DNA of 64,000 bases from CAWFFV01 sp963814985. GTDB lineage: Bacteria; Chloroflexota; Ktedonobacteria; Ktedonobacterales; Ktedonobacteraceae. The notes under the pieces were generated by a model that worked only from the letters and a program-made list of their open reading frames with translations, had not been told where the DNA came from and made no database searches. Within the stretch, counting starts at the first letter, position 1; each line of letters starts with the position of its first letter. The position numbers and the translations under genes were made by a program. The stretch spans positions 1-64,000 of the forward strand of contig CAWFFV010000031.1 in the NCBI GenBank assembly GCA_963814985.1. The letters are read 5' to 3'. This document shows, one piece after another, positions 46,111 through 55,382 of the stretch.

Positions 46111-46518
46111 CTAATGGTACATTTCCGGTGGGGCGGATGATGATTTCAGACATGTATTGACCACATCAACAATGATTTGTCTCGTGAATGGTTTGGTAAG
46201 ATAGGCTTGTGCTCCGGAGAGACGAGCCTTCAGACGCTCCAGGATTCCATCATGTTTTGAGAGTATGACAATGATTGTTTTGCTCCACTGGGGTTTTGAA
46301 CGCAAGTAACTCGCAATTTCGTAACCACTCATCTTCGGGAGATCCAGATCCAGAATAAGCAGATCTGGGATACGGTTAATCTTATGTGTCGTGATATCTC
46401 GTAAAGCTTCGATGCCATTGGCGTAACCGATAGCGTCAATTCCTTCTCGCTTCAGACTCACTTCTACGATCTTTCGGACCGTAGCAGAATCGTCGATGAC
46501 CATCACTAATTTATTCAT
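46111..46518 (-). CDS. CheY-like single-domain response regulator
   Basis: 135 residues, a stand-alone receiver domain. MVIDDSATVRK supplies the acidic pair, LLILDLDLPKMSGYE contains the phospho-accepting Asp, VILSKHD the Ser/Thr position and YLTKPFTRQ the conserved Lys. It has no output domain, so it acts by protein contact, as CheY or PilG/PilH proteins do. AAGGAAG precedes ATG 46518. No histidine kinase lies nearby. Confidence 0.93.
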   Translation of the reverse strand: MNKLVMVIDDSATVRKIVEVSLKREGIDAIGYANGIEALRDITTHKINRIPDLLILDLDLPKMSGYEIASYLRSKPQWSKTIIVILSKHDGILERLKARLSGAQAYLTKPFTRQIIVDVVNTCLKSSSAPPEMYH

Positions 46519-46708
46519 ATGTTGACTTCCTTCTTGAGCTTTCTTTCTGCTACGTTACATCGTATTAAATATGGATTGACTTATCTGTAAGATTATACAA
46601 GCAAAGGGCAGCATATTACAATGACAATTATATAACGACTACACGACAAAATTGTAATATGTCACGAATAAAATAGTTCTGTTAATAGAAACCGTAGAAA
46701 ATCCCTAA

Positions 46709-46924
46709 TTATTGTATTTCTTCTGAATCTATACAAACATTTTTGATTATGTTAAAACCGTCTACCAACGATTTATTACCTGTTGGGCGGACTATGTTGA
46801 GGTTCACATCCTGAGGAAGAGTGATCCTTTGTGTCATTACCCTCTTTAAAGGTAGTTGTCGAACATGATACAATAATCCCATTGCGTCAATGGAGGTCAT
46901 CAATGCTACCAATTTGGACTCCAT
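46709..46924 (-). CDS. Possible small hypothetical protein
   Basis: 71 codons with a short AGGA site five bases before the ATG. No recognisable domain. Composition is not low-complexity, and the region otherwise (46519-46987) is AT-rich and gene-free, so this is a weak candidate only. Confidence 0.25.
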   Translation of the reverse strand: MESKLVALMTSIDAMGLLYHVRQLPLKRVMTQRITLPQDVNLNIVRPTGNKSLVDGFNIIKNVCIDSEEIQ

Positions 46925-46987
46925 ACCGATCCTGGCACTTGACTCAATTCGACACTAACGAAACGAAGCGGATACTTAAATTTTAGC

Positions 46988-48394
46988 ATGCTAGATATCA
47001 TCATTACGCTGGCGCAGGCTTTCCATGCACAGCAGAAACAACTCTATATGGTGGGCGGAACAGTACGTGATGTACTGCTTCATCGTGAGTCCGCTGATGC
47101 GGATCTGGCGACTGATGCCCTGCCCGATGAGATCAAACGCCTGGTGGCACCCACTCATCCTACTGCCGTTGTCCTGGTTGGCGAACGTTTTGGCACTGTT
47201 CGTCTCCATTACGAGACGAATATTATTGAGATTACAACCTTTCGTACCGAACGCTACAACCTTCAATCGCGTAAGCCAGAGGTAGGCTTTGGTACCGATC
47301 TGCAGGAGGACCTGCGTCGCCGCGACTTTACCATTAATGCGATGGCGCGTGACTTGCTGACGGGGCAGATTATTGATCCCTTTGATGGGCGACAAGACTT
47401 GAATGTCCATGTATTACGTGCCGTTGGTAATGAACCTGATAAACGCTTTGACGAGGACCCTCTGCGTCTCATGCGTGCGGTACGTTTTGCCGCCCAACTT
47501 GACTTTACCATTGAGCCAGAGACGTACCTTTCCATTCAGCGCCAGTCAAGCAAACTTCAGAAGATTAGCCGTGAACGCATTCGCGATGAGATGAATAAGT
47601 TGCTGTTGTCTCCACACCCTGCTAAGGGCCTGGATCTACTGGTTGAGTTGGGCTTGATGGAGTGGATTATACCGGAAGTTTTAGAGTTATGTGGTGTCAG
47701 TCAGCAGCAACAGCCGCGCACCGTTACCACAAAAGATGTCTATGCCCATGTGCTGCGCGTGGTTGAACGGTCATCTCCCAGACTGATAACGCGTTGGGGT
47801 GCCCTGCTCCACGATATTGCCAAGCCTCGTACCAGGAGCATTGAGGAGAATAAAGTTCACTTCTTTGGACATGAAGATGTTGGAGCACATATGGCGCGTG
47901 AAATTCTCAAACGTCTTCACTTTGATCGTGACTTCATTGAGAGTGTCTCCCGGCTGGTACGCCTGCATATGCGTGCGAACGCCTATGCACCTGATTGGAC
48001 CGATGGGGCCGTACGTCGTCTCATGCTCGATAGTGACGATGATCTACCCGATCTGCTGGACCTCTCTCGTGCCGATATTACCAGCTATCGTGTAGACAAG
48101 GTAGCTCGTGCCGCAGCTCGTGTGGCTGAGCTGGCGGAACGTTGTCAACATCTCAGGGAAGAGGCTGAACGTGTCCCTCTCAAGAGTCCTCTTGATGGTA
48201 AAGAACTGATGGAGCTTTTTGAGCGTGGTCCTGGTCCCTGGTTACGTCCAATCAAGGATCATCTGCTGGGTCTGGTGATTGACGGAGCGCTATCACCTGA
48301 CAATAAAGAGGAAGCCGCAAAAGTTGCGAAAGCCTTCGTACTGCAGAACGAAGGAGGTTTATTCCTGATTCAGGCTGATGAACGAAAACGTTAA
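46988..48394 (+). CDS. CCA tRNA nucleotidyltransferase / poly(A) polymerase family with HD domain
   Basis: 468 residues. The nucleotidyltransferase head has MVGGTVRDVLL, the catalytic DADLAT (usually DxD), RRDFTINAMA and DPLRLMRAVRFA. A C-terminal HD phosphohydrolase domain follows (LLHDIAKP, GHEDVGAHMA, LVRLHMRANAY). This is the class II tRNA-CCA-adding/poly(A) polymerase arrangement. It should repair or add CCA ends of tRNAs, though assignment to poly(A) polymerase or A-adding enzyme cannot be excluded by eye. The start has no strong ribosome site. A hairpin element follows the stop codon. Confidence 0.92.
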   Translation: MLDIIITLAQAFHAQQKQLYMVGGTVRDVLLHRESADADLATDALPDEIKRLVAPTHPTAVVLVGERFGTVRLHYETNIIEITTFRTERYNLQSRKPEVGFGTDLQEDLRRRDFTINAMARDLLTGQIIDPFDGRQDLNVHVLRAVGNEPDKRFDEDPLRLMRAVRFAAQLDFTIEPETYLSIQRQSSKLQKISRERIRDEMNKLLLSPHPAKGLDLLVELGLMEWIIPEVLELCGVSQQQQPRTVTTKDVYAHVLRVVERSSPRLITRWGALLHDIAKPRTRSIEENKVHFFGHEDVGAHMAREILKRLHFDRDFIESVSRLVRLHMRANAYAPDWTDGAVRRLMLDSDDDLPDLLDLSRADITSYRVDKVARAAARVAELAERCQHLREEAERVPLKSPLDGKELMELFERGPGPWLRPIKDHLLGLVIDGALSPDNKEEAAKVAKAFVLQNEGGLFLIQADERKR

Positions 48395-48400
48395 ATGGTT

Positions 48401-48570
48401 GTAACTCCTCAGGCCTGCTCACCACCTGCGGTGGCTTGCCCTCATTTTATGTGGGTATTGTCGTCTGTGGAGGAAACTGCGTCGCAGTCTCCTCCACAGA
48501 CGACAATACCCACATAAAACGGCTTGCGAAGCGCCTTTGGCGCTGAGAAATCGGGCGTCTGAGGAGTTAC
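48401..48570. repeat. Hairpin element with 12-bp terminal inverted repeats
   Basis: GTAACTCCTCAG (48401-48412) and its exact complement (48559-48570) bound a 170-base unit. Inside is a hairpin with 36-base arms (48445-48480 and 48484-48519, one mismatch) starting TTTTATGTGGGTATTG. The outer ends vary from the GTAACTATTCAG of the 23435 copy, showing one element family with diverging ends. Confidence 0.88.
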
Positions 48571-48645
48571 AAATGATTTACGAGGCATTTCCCAGATTAC
48601 TCACTGCACCCACAAAAACCCCTCTGGGGTCAGGAGAGAGAGAAA

Positions 48646-49410
48646 ATGAGCGTTTTACGCGACGACATTGTATGTTTTCTAAATACCTATCTCAACTCGG
48701 ATTCGTTTAAAGATTACTGTCCGAATGGAATGCAGGTTATCGGTCGACCTGAAGTCAGGCGGGTTGCACTTGGCGTGAGTGCCAACCTGGAGTGTTTTCG
48801 GTTTGCCGCCATGGGTGGGGCTGATATGCTACTTGTGCATCATGGATTGTTTTGGGAAAATATGCCACGTGAGATCGGTGCTATGATGAAGGCACGCCTG
48901 AAAATTCTCTTTGAGTATGATATCACGCTGCTTGGCTATCATCTCCCTCTGGATGCTCATGCTGAAATAGGGAATAATGCACTCTGGTTAAAAACGCTGG
49001 GCTTTACACCCGAAAATATTTCTTTAGGGGACGCACGCGGTAAGCCTATTGGTGCTATTGGTGTTGCTCCAAAGCGTCAGACTTTGCTGAGCCTTGTGGA
49101 GGAGATTGCGACCATTGCAGGCGCGGAGCCGCGAGTATATGCTTATGGACCTGGTACGGTACGTCGTCTGGGAGTCGTCACAGGTGGGGGTCAGGGCTAT
49201 CTTTTGGAGGCTATTGCGCGTGGTTGTGATACTTTCCTGACAGGTGAGGTAGGAGAGCCAACCGAGGGGATTGCACGGGAAGGCGGAATCAACTTTATCG
49301 CTGCGGGACATTATAATTCAGAGAAAATAGGGGTGCAGGCGCTGGGTGACCTGTTGCACACGCAGTTTGGTGTAGATGTGTTCTTCTGCGATGTCCCGAA
49401 TGTGGTATAA
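48646..49410 (+). CDS. Nif3-like dinuclear metal-centre protein
   Basis: 254 residues, the common short bacterial form of the Nif3/DUF34 family. Metal ligands are visible: LLVHHGLFW, then LLGYHLPLDAH, and near the C-terminus GHYNSEKIG. The family is often annotated as GTP cyclohydrolase 1 type 2, but its true role is uncertain. A GGAGAGAGAG site precedes ATG 48646. The next gene starts 30 bases after its stop codon and is probably cotranscribed. Confidence 0.9.
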   Translation: MSVLRDDIVCFLNTYLNSDSFKDYCPNGMQVIGRPEVRRVALGVSANLECFRFAAMGGADMLLVHHGLFWENMPREIGAMMKARLKILFEYDITLLGYHLPLDAHAEIGNNALWLKTLGFTPENISLGDARGKPIGAIGVAPKRQTLLSLVEEIATIAGAEPRVYAYGPGTVRRLGVVTGGGQGYLLEAIARGCDTFLTGEVGEPTEGIAREGGINFIAAGHYNSEKIGVQALGDLLHTQFGVDVFFCDVPNVV

Positions 49411-49440
49411 GGCAAATTTGTTTGAGAAAGAGGTATCATC

Positions 49441-49959
49441 ATGGGCAAAGAAACTACATCCGGGCAGAAACAAAAGCAGGAAAGGGATACATCTAAATCT
49501 GCTGAAACTTCAACGCAGAAAGTGGAAAATATTTCATCGGGGGAAGGTGCTCCTGCGCCAGTTAAGAATGTTCGCAGTAACAAAAAAGGAGAAAAGCCAC
49601 GCATTGGCGGTAGTGCAGTACAAGGAGCGAAATCGACACAGCCGAAACAGATCACACCAGGCAATAATTCCAATCAGCAGCAGGCCGAGAGCTATAATCG
49701 CGACATGCGTCGCCGTATGCAACATCTAGGCACTGGACCATATAGCGAAAATCAGAAGGCGCAGACTGCGCAGGATCAGCGTCGTAAGCGCATCGAACGT
49801 CGCAAACAGCGTCTTGAGGAGAGGCGTCAGCAGTTTCGTAATACATTGCCTGGAGGGAAGATTACCCTCGGTCGCCGAAATCTCTATTTCTTGTTAGCCG
49901 TTGCGGCGATTATTATTTTGTTGATTGCGGTATTCATTGTGATTAGACGACCATTTTGA
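49441..49959 (+). CDS. Basic tail-anchored hypothetical protein
   Basis: 172 residues. The first 140 are highly hydrophilic, rich in Lys, Arg, Gln and Ser, with a long basic helix (RRKRIERRKQRLEERRQQF). The C-terminus is a single membrane helix (LYFLLAVAAIIILLIAVFIVI) followed by RRPF, indicating a tail-anchored protein with its basic domain in the cytoplasm. No family recognised. GAGG precedes ATG 49441. Confidence 0.7.
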   Translation: MGKETTSGQKQKQERDTSKSAETSTQKVENISSGEGAPAPVKNVRSNKKGEKPRIGGSAVQGAKSTQPKQITPGNNSNQQQAESYNRDMRRRMQHLGTGPYSENQKAQTAQDQRRKRIERRKQRLEERRQQFRNTLPGGKITLGRRNLYFLLAVAAIIILLIAVFIVIRRPF

Positions 49960-50019
49960 TTGGATCTCTGGAGATTGGCCGTAGGGAACGCGCATCATTA
50001 TCGTAGGGGCGCTTTTGTC

Positions 50020-50092
50020 GTAGGGGCGCGGTTTACAAGCCCGTACTACATAAAAGGCATAACAGGCACGGGCTTGTAAAACGCGCCCCTAC
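50020..50092. repeat. Inverted repeat with GTAGGGGCGCG ends
   Basis: Two 25-base arms (GTAGGGGCGCGGTTTACAAG... and complement, one mismatch) with a 23-base centre. A partial extra GTAGGGGCGC copy lies just before at 50001. It lies between two convergent genes and overlaps the last codon of the VOC gene. Confidence 0.8.
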
Positions 50093-50958
50093 ATTTGCTG
50101 TAATATCAGGCGAGCACCAAGTGTGTACTCTGGAGGGAGAACAGCTCTGAGCGGATCGGCAAGATACGGCTCAAGAGAAATCCCTCTCCGGGTTAAGTAT
50201 TTTTGTGCTTGATCCAGATCTTTCACCGCCAGAGTGATCTCAAACGGCCCTTCGCCAACCTCTTTAAGCATCTGCTGGACGGGTCCGGCTCCGGTTGGTG
50301 CCAGAAGGTCGATTCTGGAGGAACCAATCTGGAAACAGGCTTGCTGAGTGTTGAGGTGAGTTATCTCGCCATCTGGTTCTACATGTAGGTTGAGGAGACG
50401 CTTGTACAGGTCTGTGATATGTTCCAGGTCATGTACCCCTACCGCGATACCAACCCAGCCAGTTACGCCATTGGGATGAATGCCAGGTTCTTCCCATGAG
50501 AGGCGCTGTGCATCAGGAGTATCCCACTGAATGAGAAATGGCCAGGGCCGTCGCCAGGGCACATTTCCAGGTACCAGTAAACGCCACTTCAGGAGATTTC
50601 CATCTGGCCTCATGCGCTGCATGCCAAACGGCTCACTTGCATTCTCGCTATGATGGAGAAACTCTGCCTCTTGCTCTATCTTATTAGTTGCAAGCGCATA
50701 CCCTACTAGGCCACCCTCACGCCTGCGCAAGAAATCGACGAGTGTCCCAGCGGTAGCCCCACTCGCTGTTGCCTCTTCCTCATCATAGACCGAGATCAAC
50801 TCAATATAGTCCAGGCCAAAGCGAATGAGAGCATTATGGGTGCCCAGCCCAACATGTCGCCCTCCCGGACGAACATCGAAGCCAAGGGCCTGATAGCGAT
50901 GTATCGCCTCGTCCAGGTCACGTACAGCGATAACCGCATGATCAAAACGCGTAATCAT
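50089..50958 (-). CDS. VOC/glyoxalase-like protein
   Basis: 289 residues. ITRFDHAVIAVRDLDEAIHRY opens the first VOC module and GWVGIAVGVHDLEHITDLYKRL the second, so it is a tandem vicinal-oxygen-chelate protein with a glyoxalase_3-type first half. HNALIRFGLDYIELI holds the likely metal-site Glu. The substrate is unknown. ATG 50958 is chosen because AAAGGA lies seven bases upstream; an earlier start would overlap the region after the Uma2 gene. It follows the Uma2 gene by about 40 bases on the same strand. Confidence 0.85.
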   Translation of the reverse strand: MITRFDHAVIAVRDLDEAIHRYQALGFDVRPGGRHVGLGTHNALIRFGLDYIELISVYDEEEATASGATAGTLVDFLRRREGGLVGYALATNKIEQEAEFLHHSENASEPFGMQRMRPDGNLLKWRLLVPGNVPWRRPWPFLIQWDTPDAQRLSWEEPGIHPNGVTGWVGIAVGVHDLEHITDLYKRLLNLHVEPDGEITHLNTQQACFQIGSSRIDLLAPTGAGPVQQMLKEVGEGPFEITLAVKDLDQAQKYLTRRGISLEPYLADPLRAVLPPEYTLGARLILQQM

Positions 50959-50999
50959 CCAACGATCCTTTTTGATTACTCGAGAAACCACGATAACTC

Positions 51000-51644
51000 T
51001 TACTCGTCCTCTTCATCTGGTTCAGCGAAATTGAGTCCACGGTAGATCTCGCTTATTTCGATGTGGACAGCAATACTACGTAATTCCACAACTTCGTTTG
51101 GACCATAGTGCCGATAATGCCATATGGTGCCATCTTGCTCGTCTCTTTGCCATACTTCGATATATTGAGCAAATTGGTTTACCAGCACAATCTCCTGGAT
51201 CGTCGGACATTTCTGGTATGCCTTAAATTTGACTCCCCGATCCTTCGCCTCTGTGCCTGGAGAGAGTACTTCTACGACCATGCGGGGCGACTCAATCAGC
51301 GTATTATCTGGTTCTCTATCTCCAGCATCACACGAAACTGTTGCATCAGGATAAACAAAGTGTCGTTTGCCACTCTTTTTCACTCCTATCAGCACCTGTA
51401 CGTCTACGCCAAAGGCGGTGCAGGGACCAGAACGAAGTGGAAAGTCAAGCGCAAAACGAACATTATAAGCAATGCGATCGTGCGCAACACTCCCGCCACT
51501 CATCATATACGCCATACCGTCGATGTATTCATATTTGCGGTCAGGTGAGATACGTTCGAGTTCGTGGTACGCCTCTTCCGTCATTGTGCCGCCCCGGCTC
51601 GGCCAGTTGCGTGATCGTTCTGGGGGTGATGGATATGTTGCCAT
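51000..51644 (-). CDS. Uma2 family restriction-endonuclease-like protein
   Basis: 214 residues. MTEEAYHELERISPDRKYEY, MMSGGSVAHDRI, VYPDATVSCDAGDRE, then PRMVVEVLSPGTEAKDRG and EIVLVNQFAQY follow the Uma2 pattern, with Asp and Glu of the PD-(D/E)xK-like site. The C-terminus is acidic (FAEPDEEDE). GAAGGG precedes ATG 51644. It shares only family-level similarity with the copy at 21046. Confidence 0.88.
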   Translation of the reverse strand: MATYPSPPERSRNWPSRGGTMTEEAYHELERISPDRKYEYIDGMAYMMSGGSVAHDRIAYNVRFALDFPLRSGPCTAFGVDVQVLIGVKKSGKRHFVYPDATVSCDAGDREPDNTLIESPRMVVEVLSPGTEAKDRGVKFKAYQKCPTIQEIVLVNQFAQYIEVWQRDEQDGTIWHYRHYGPNEVVELRSIAVHIEISEIYRGLNFAEPDEEDE

Positions 51645-51719
51645 GAAAACCCTTCTCTCTATGATCTCCTCTAGCGGATCGAGACCGTTGTTATACGCAC
51701 AAACAGCGCAAAATGATAC

Positions 51720-52868
51720 TCACCGATGGATAGTCTCCAGTATGCTTGCATAAGCCTGAAATTCTGCATCTTCCTGTACATCTTGAAATTCTGGAAGCTT
51801 TTGAAAGTGCTCCCACGGATTCCCTCTCTCATCATAGCGTGCCGCAGCCTGTTGGAGCAATAGAAGAACCTCTCGGCGCTCGTGGGTTGTATACCAGAGC
51901 GATGCCGCCAACCACAGATAAGCATAATGGGGATTGGTGTGATGGGCAATAGATTTGCGAAAGAGCGGGATTGCTAAATCATACTGCTTTGCGCGGTACA
52001 GAGGAGCCGCCGCATTATGGCAGAGAGAGCGAAACTGCTCCCGTTGTGTTGTCGTGTTGGGATCAATAGCCGTTTCCCACTGAGAAAGGAGGTGGGTTAC
52101 GGTTTGTGCATGCTCCCGCATGTGTTGACTATTTCCATGCATGGAGGCCGCGATTATGTGAAGGATCTGTATTTCAATATGCATCCACATCTGTTTTTCT
52201 GACTCAAACGGTTCTTGTTCAAGGCAGGTAAGGCTTTTAAGATACGTCTGGAGACGGTGTTCATCTTTACAACGCAAGCAGAGATGAACGGCTGTTCGCA
52301 GGCAATAGAACCGATCCAGGTGGTTGTCAATCGTGGGTCTGGCATGCGCAAAAAGCCAATCTAACAGTGCAAACCACTGCTCCGCTTTCTCCACACGCTG
52401 CCAGCAATTGGCTTGCGTGCCATCACCAAGGACAAAAAAACACTCTTCCAGAGGAAATACTGCTGTGGCCCATTGAAAGAATGCTTCCTGCTCTGTAACG
52501 ACCGCGAGATTGTGCTCTAAGAGGGCAAGGCAATTGACGATATGCCATCGAACCCATGCATGAGTCGTGATATCCAGTAAGTCGCGCTGCCCCATGTATC
52601 GTCGAAGCAATGCAATTTCTTCGTCCCATGTGCCCAGGCTCTGATATAGATTAAGGGCAAGCTCAACGAGTTCATGATCTAAAGAACAGACCACGCTTTT
52701 CTGCTCAATCATCTCTCTTGCCTGATACAAGAGGATACGATCAGGAAGAGTGCTGGATTCCCGCTGTATTTCATAGGTAATAAGCAGCTGCGCTATCTCC
52801 TGTTCATGCTCAATCTTCATGTTGCATGTGGCTTGAAAAAGGCTTGCCGTCGTCCGTTGAAACTGCAT
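51720..52868 (-). CDS. Helical-repeat protein downstream of RiPP cyclase
   Basis: 382 residues, entirely helical-looking, with many Trp, Leu and His and a TPR-like C-terminus (AAPLYRAKQYDLAIPLFRKSI, ASLWYTTHERREVLLLLQQAAARY). No catalytic motif or membrane helix. ATG 52868 is chosen because AGAGGAAA lies just upstream. It overlaps the 3' end of the cyclase gene by 59 bases in another frame, so translation is tightly linked. Its role in the RiPP locus is unknown; scaffold or regulator are guesses. Confidence 0.72.
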   Translation of the reverse strand: MQFQRTTASLFQATCNMKIEHEQEIAQLLITYEIQRESSTLPDRILLYQAREMIEQKSVVCSLDHELVELALNLYQSLGTWDEEIALLRRYMGQRDLLDITTHAWVRWHIVNCLALLEHNLAVVTEQEAFFQWATAVFPLEECFFVLGDGTQANCWQRVEKAEQWFALLDWLFAHARPTIDNHLDRFYCLRTAVHLCLRCKDEHRLQTYLKSLTCLEQEPFESEKQMWMHIEIQILHIIAASMHGNSQHMREHAQTVTHLLSQWETAIDPNTTTQREQFRSLCHNAAAPLYRAKQYDLAIPLFRKSIAHHTNPHYAYLWLAASLWYTTHERREVLLLLQQAAARYDERGNPWEHFQKLPEFQDVQEDAEFQAYASILETIHR

Positions 52869-55074
52869 GTATTTCCTCTTTTTTTGTGCTTCCTTGCTTG
52901 AGATGTATCCATCCTGCATCAACAAGTACCTGTGCAAAGTTATACACAAGTTCACGTGTTTTTTCAAGGGATTCTTCCGGTTGTGTGAGCCGTCGTAGAA
53001 CATCATCCCATGATGATTCCTCAAGAAGCGCCAGCCAATAGCGGGTTCCTGTTTCGTCCAAACGACTGACCTGAAGCGTCCCTTTATTGAATAGAATACA
53101 ACTCCCATTTATGAGATAGATACAAACCTGAGGGGGCAGGTCAATTACCCCGGTTGTTTCTGATGATTGACAACGTATTGGTGGTACGATTGATGGCGAT
53201 TGTTGAATTTTCGATGGCGAAGGGAGACGCGGCTGTGGTGCTAAACCTTGTAACCACAGTTCCACTCCGGCCATGCGCACTAAGGAACGGCTCTGTTGTT
53301 GACAGAGTTCCAAACTAGCAAGAGTGTTTTGTATCTGTTGCACATTGAGGATCTCCCACTGTGCGAGGATCGCTTCGTGATTAAAGAGGTCTGCGAGTTG
53401 CGGACGGTTCCGCAAACAGAATTGCTCGGAAATGGCCGCATAGGGAGTCCGGATCTCCTGCCGGATTACTGCTGGCGGTAGATCGTCTACGTAGGCTAGG
53501 CGCATTAAAAACTTGGTGTAGTTTTGTCCGCCTTTCCAGCGAGTACGATGCTGTGGTCCCAGGCTTAAACAAAATTCGTGAAGTTGCCTATCAGCAAATG
53601 GATGACGAAGAATAACGCGCTGTGGGAAGGCATCGCGATAGAGGATGGAGGTTTTAAGTGGAGCATTAAAGGCAATACCACTTTGTAGTGATGCTGCGAC
53701 GAGGCGTGCCTCAAACGGGTTCTGCTTCCAGATATCACTTTGCAGTTCTCGGTAATCTACCATACCCTGTTGCACGACCCGTTGAAATGCTTCAGGCATC
53801 AAGAGTGATTGGAGGGAAAACACACGTTCTGTATTGAAATTCTCCTGGAGATCATAAGGTTTGCCCAATAAGTAATAGATCACTGCCCAGGCTTGTTGGC
53901 GCGGATACCAGGCAAAAATATTGCGACAGGTCTCAAGGAGCGATCGTGGATGCAACGAGCATGGTCGAAAAGGATCAGCCCAATCGCCCTGAAATAATGT
54001 ATCACCCAGATGTCCAGTTGCAAGCAGAGAGACACTCTCAGGTGATCGCTGTGCGACGGCCGTTATCGTTTGAGCAAAACAGGCATAAAATGCATGGTTG
54101 TATGGTAATGGGAGACCAGCCATACTGGTGACATAGGTTCCGTCAGGTTCTAACGTCGCCTGAAAATTAAGCGGATGAAAATGAAGACCACAACGCTGTG
54201 CCACTGCTTCTGCACGTGCATACTCATGTTGCATAATTGGTAGATCCCATGTCCAGTGATAGCCGTGTATCTCTTTGCCCTGTCGTGCAGCTTCGTATGC
54301 GACTATTGCAGTATCGAGACCTCCGCTAACAAAGAGATTGCAAGAAGAATATCCTGTGAATGTACGCCTGACCGCTTCCTCCACGTATTCACGAAATCGC
54401 TTTGTTGCTTGTGGATATGGGAGATGCGTATTATCTTCTCGTAGCACGTAGTCATAGCGAAACGTTTGAGATATGCGATCCGCAGAGAAGCTTACTCCAC
54501 TGCCTGGTGGGAGTCGATGAAGTTGATGGTAGTAACTGCGTACCGAGTCAGCCAGGCCAGTGGCAGCCGCAATGATTGCCATGTCGCGATCAACGTCATC
54601 CAGGGATGGGCGTCCATCTGCGAAGAGATCCAGTGGATGTGTTGACCAGGCGAGAGCATTGTCAGTTGTGCGGTAATAGAGTTCCCGTGTACCCGTTATA
54701 CTCCGATAGAGTGATATCATCGTCAAATCACTTGAAATATAGCAAAGAGAGAAATCACCATCAAAACATTCAAGGCAATGGGGCCACTGTGCATCGCACA
54801 GAGCCTGAAGAGCAAGTAAGCTCGTGACAGAGTGACCATAGCAGGTACCTCCATCCCATATAACACCACACAAAGCCAGACGAAGTGGGGGACGCTCCTC
54901 ATCTCGAAAGATACAAGGAGGAAGCATGTCTTGTTCTAGCACCGGAGAAGAAGTCAGTGCATTTGCATATCGGATAGAAGATGTATGCTGTTTCATTGGA
55001 GACCAGTGAGGATGTTGTCTTAATCTCGGAGCAAAAGGGTAGGTTCCAGCATACCCAATACAATGAAAAAGCAT
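52810..55074 (-). CDS. Lasso-cyclase-like asparagine synthetase homologue with C-terminal PqqD-like domain
   Basis: 754 residues. The N-terminal glutaminase-like domain lacks the catalytic Cys at position 2 (MLFHCIG), as in lasso cyclases. The ATP pyrophosphatase motif is LFVSGGLDTAIV near residue 260. After the synthetase domain (to about 620) comes a linker and an 85-residue domain (VCIYLINGSCILFNKGTLQVSRL, YWLALLEESSWDDVLRRL, FAQVLVDAGWIHL) that looks like PqqD, the RiPP leader-binding domain (B1). In lasso loci B1 is usually separate or joined to B2, so this fusion is unusual. Its ATG overlaps the stop codon of the B2-like gene (TAATG). Confidence 0.85.
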   Translation of the reverse strand: MLFHCIGYAGTYPFAPRLRQHPHWSPMKQHTSSIRYANALTSSPVLEQDMLPPCIFRDEERPPLRLALCGVIWDGGTCYGHSVTSLLALQALCDAQWPHCLECFDGDFSLCYISSDLTMISLYRSITGTRELYYRTTDNALAWSTHPLDLFADGRPSLDDVDRDMAIIAAATGLADSVRSYYHQLHRLPPGSGVSFSADRISQTFRYDYVLREDNTHLPYPQATKRFREYVEEAVRRTFTGYSSCNLFVSGGLDTAIVAYEAARQGKEIHGYHWTWDLPIMQHEYARAEAVAQRCGLHFHPLNFQATLEPDGTYVTSMAGLPLPYNHAFYACFAQTITAVAQRSPESVSLLATGHLGDTLFQGDWADPFRPCSLHPRSLLETCRNIFAWYPRQQAWAVIYYLLGKPYDLQENFNTERVFSLQSLLMPEAFQRVVQQGMVDYRELQSDIWKQNPFEARLVAASLQSGIAFNAPLKTSILYRDAFPQRVILRHPFADRQLHEFCLSLGPQHRTRWKGGQNYTKFLMRLAYVDDLPPAVIRQEIRTPYAAISEQFCLRNRPQLADLFNHEAILAQWEILNVQQIQNTLASLELCQQQSRSLVRMAGVELWLQGLAPQPRLPSPSKIQQSPSIVPPIRCQSSETTGVIDLPPQVCIYLINGSCILFNKGTLQVSRLDETGTRYWLALLEESSWDDVLRRLTQPEESLEKTRELVYNFAQVLVDAGWIHLKQGSTKKEEIHAVSTDDGKPFSSHMQHED

Positions 55075-55325
55075 TAGAGCGTCTCCTCTCCATAATATAG
55101 AACAGGAATATATGCATACTGTATATCGAGTTGATCACTGATGGGTACTTGATTCAATTCAACATATGCGTGCATCGGTGTCTCCGTATATTGATATACC
55201 TGCTCATAGCCAACAACGACACGACAGGCATATCCGAGGCGTCTTAGCCCTGCGCAGATGGCAAACGACCGAGAGAAACATAGGCGATGCCCAAGCAGGA
55301 GATTGATGAGAGCTTTGATTTGCAT
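55074..55325 (-). CDS. Lasso B2-like transglutaminase-fold leader protease (short)
   Basis: 83 residues. HRLCFSRSFAICAGLRRLGY supplies the catalytic Cys and the following helix; MHAYVELN supplies the His, and the Asp is probably in the SDQLDI segment. This matches the core of the lasso B2 leader peptidase. Typical B2 proteins have 120-150 residues; this one lacks most of the N-terminal helical part. CAGGAAA precedes ATG 55325. It is placed between the putative precursor and the cyclase, with a one-base start/stop overlap to the latter. Confidence 0.8.
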   Translation of the reverse strand: MQIKALINLLLGHRLCFSRSFAICAGLRRLGYACRVVVGYEQVYQYTETPMHAYVELNQVPISDQLDIQYAYIPVLYYGEETL

Positions 55326-55382
55326 TTTTATTTTCCTGGAAAGATTGAAATGGGGGAAAGCTGCGCTCTCCCCCGGTACGCT

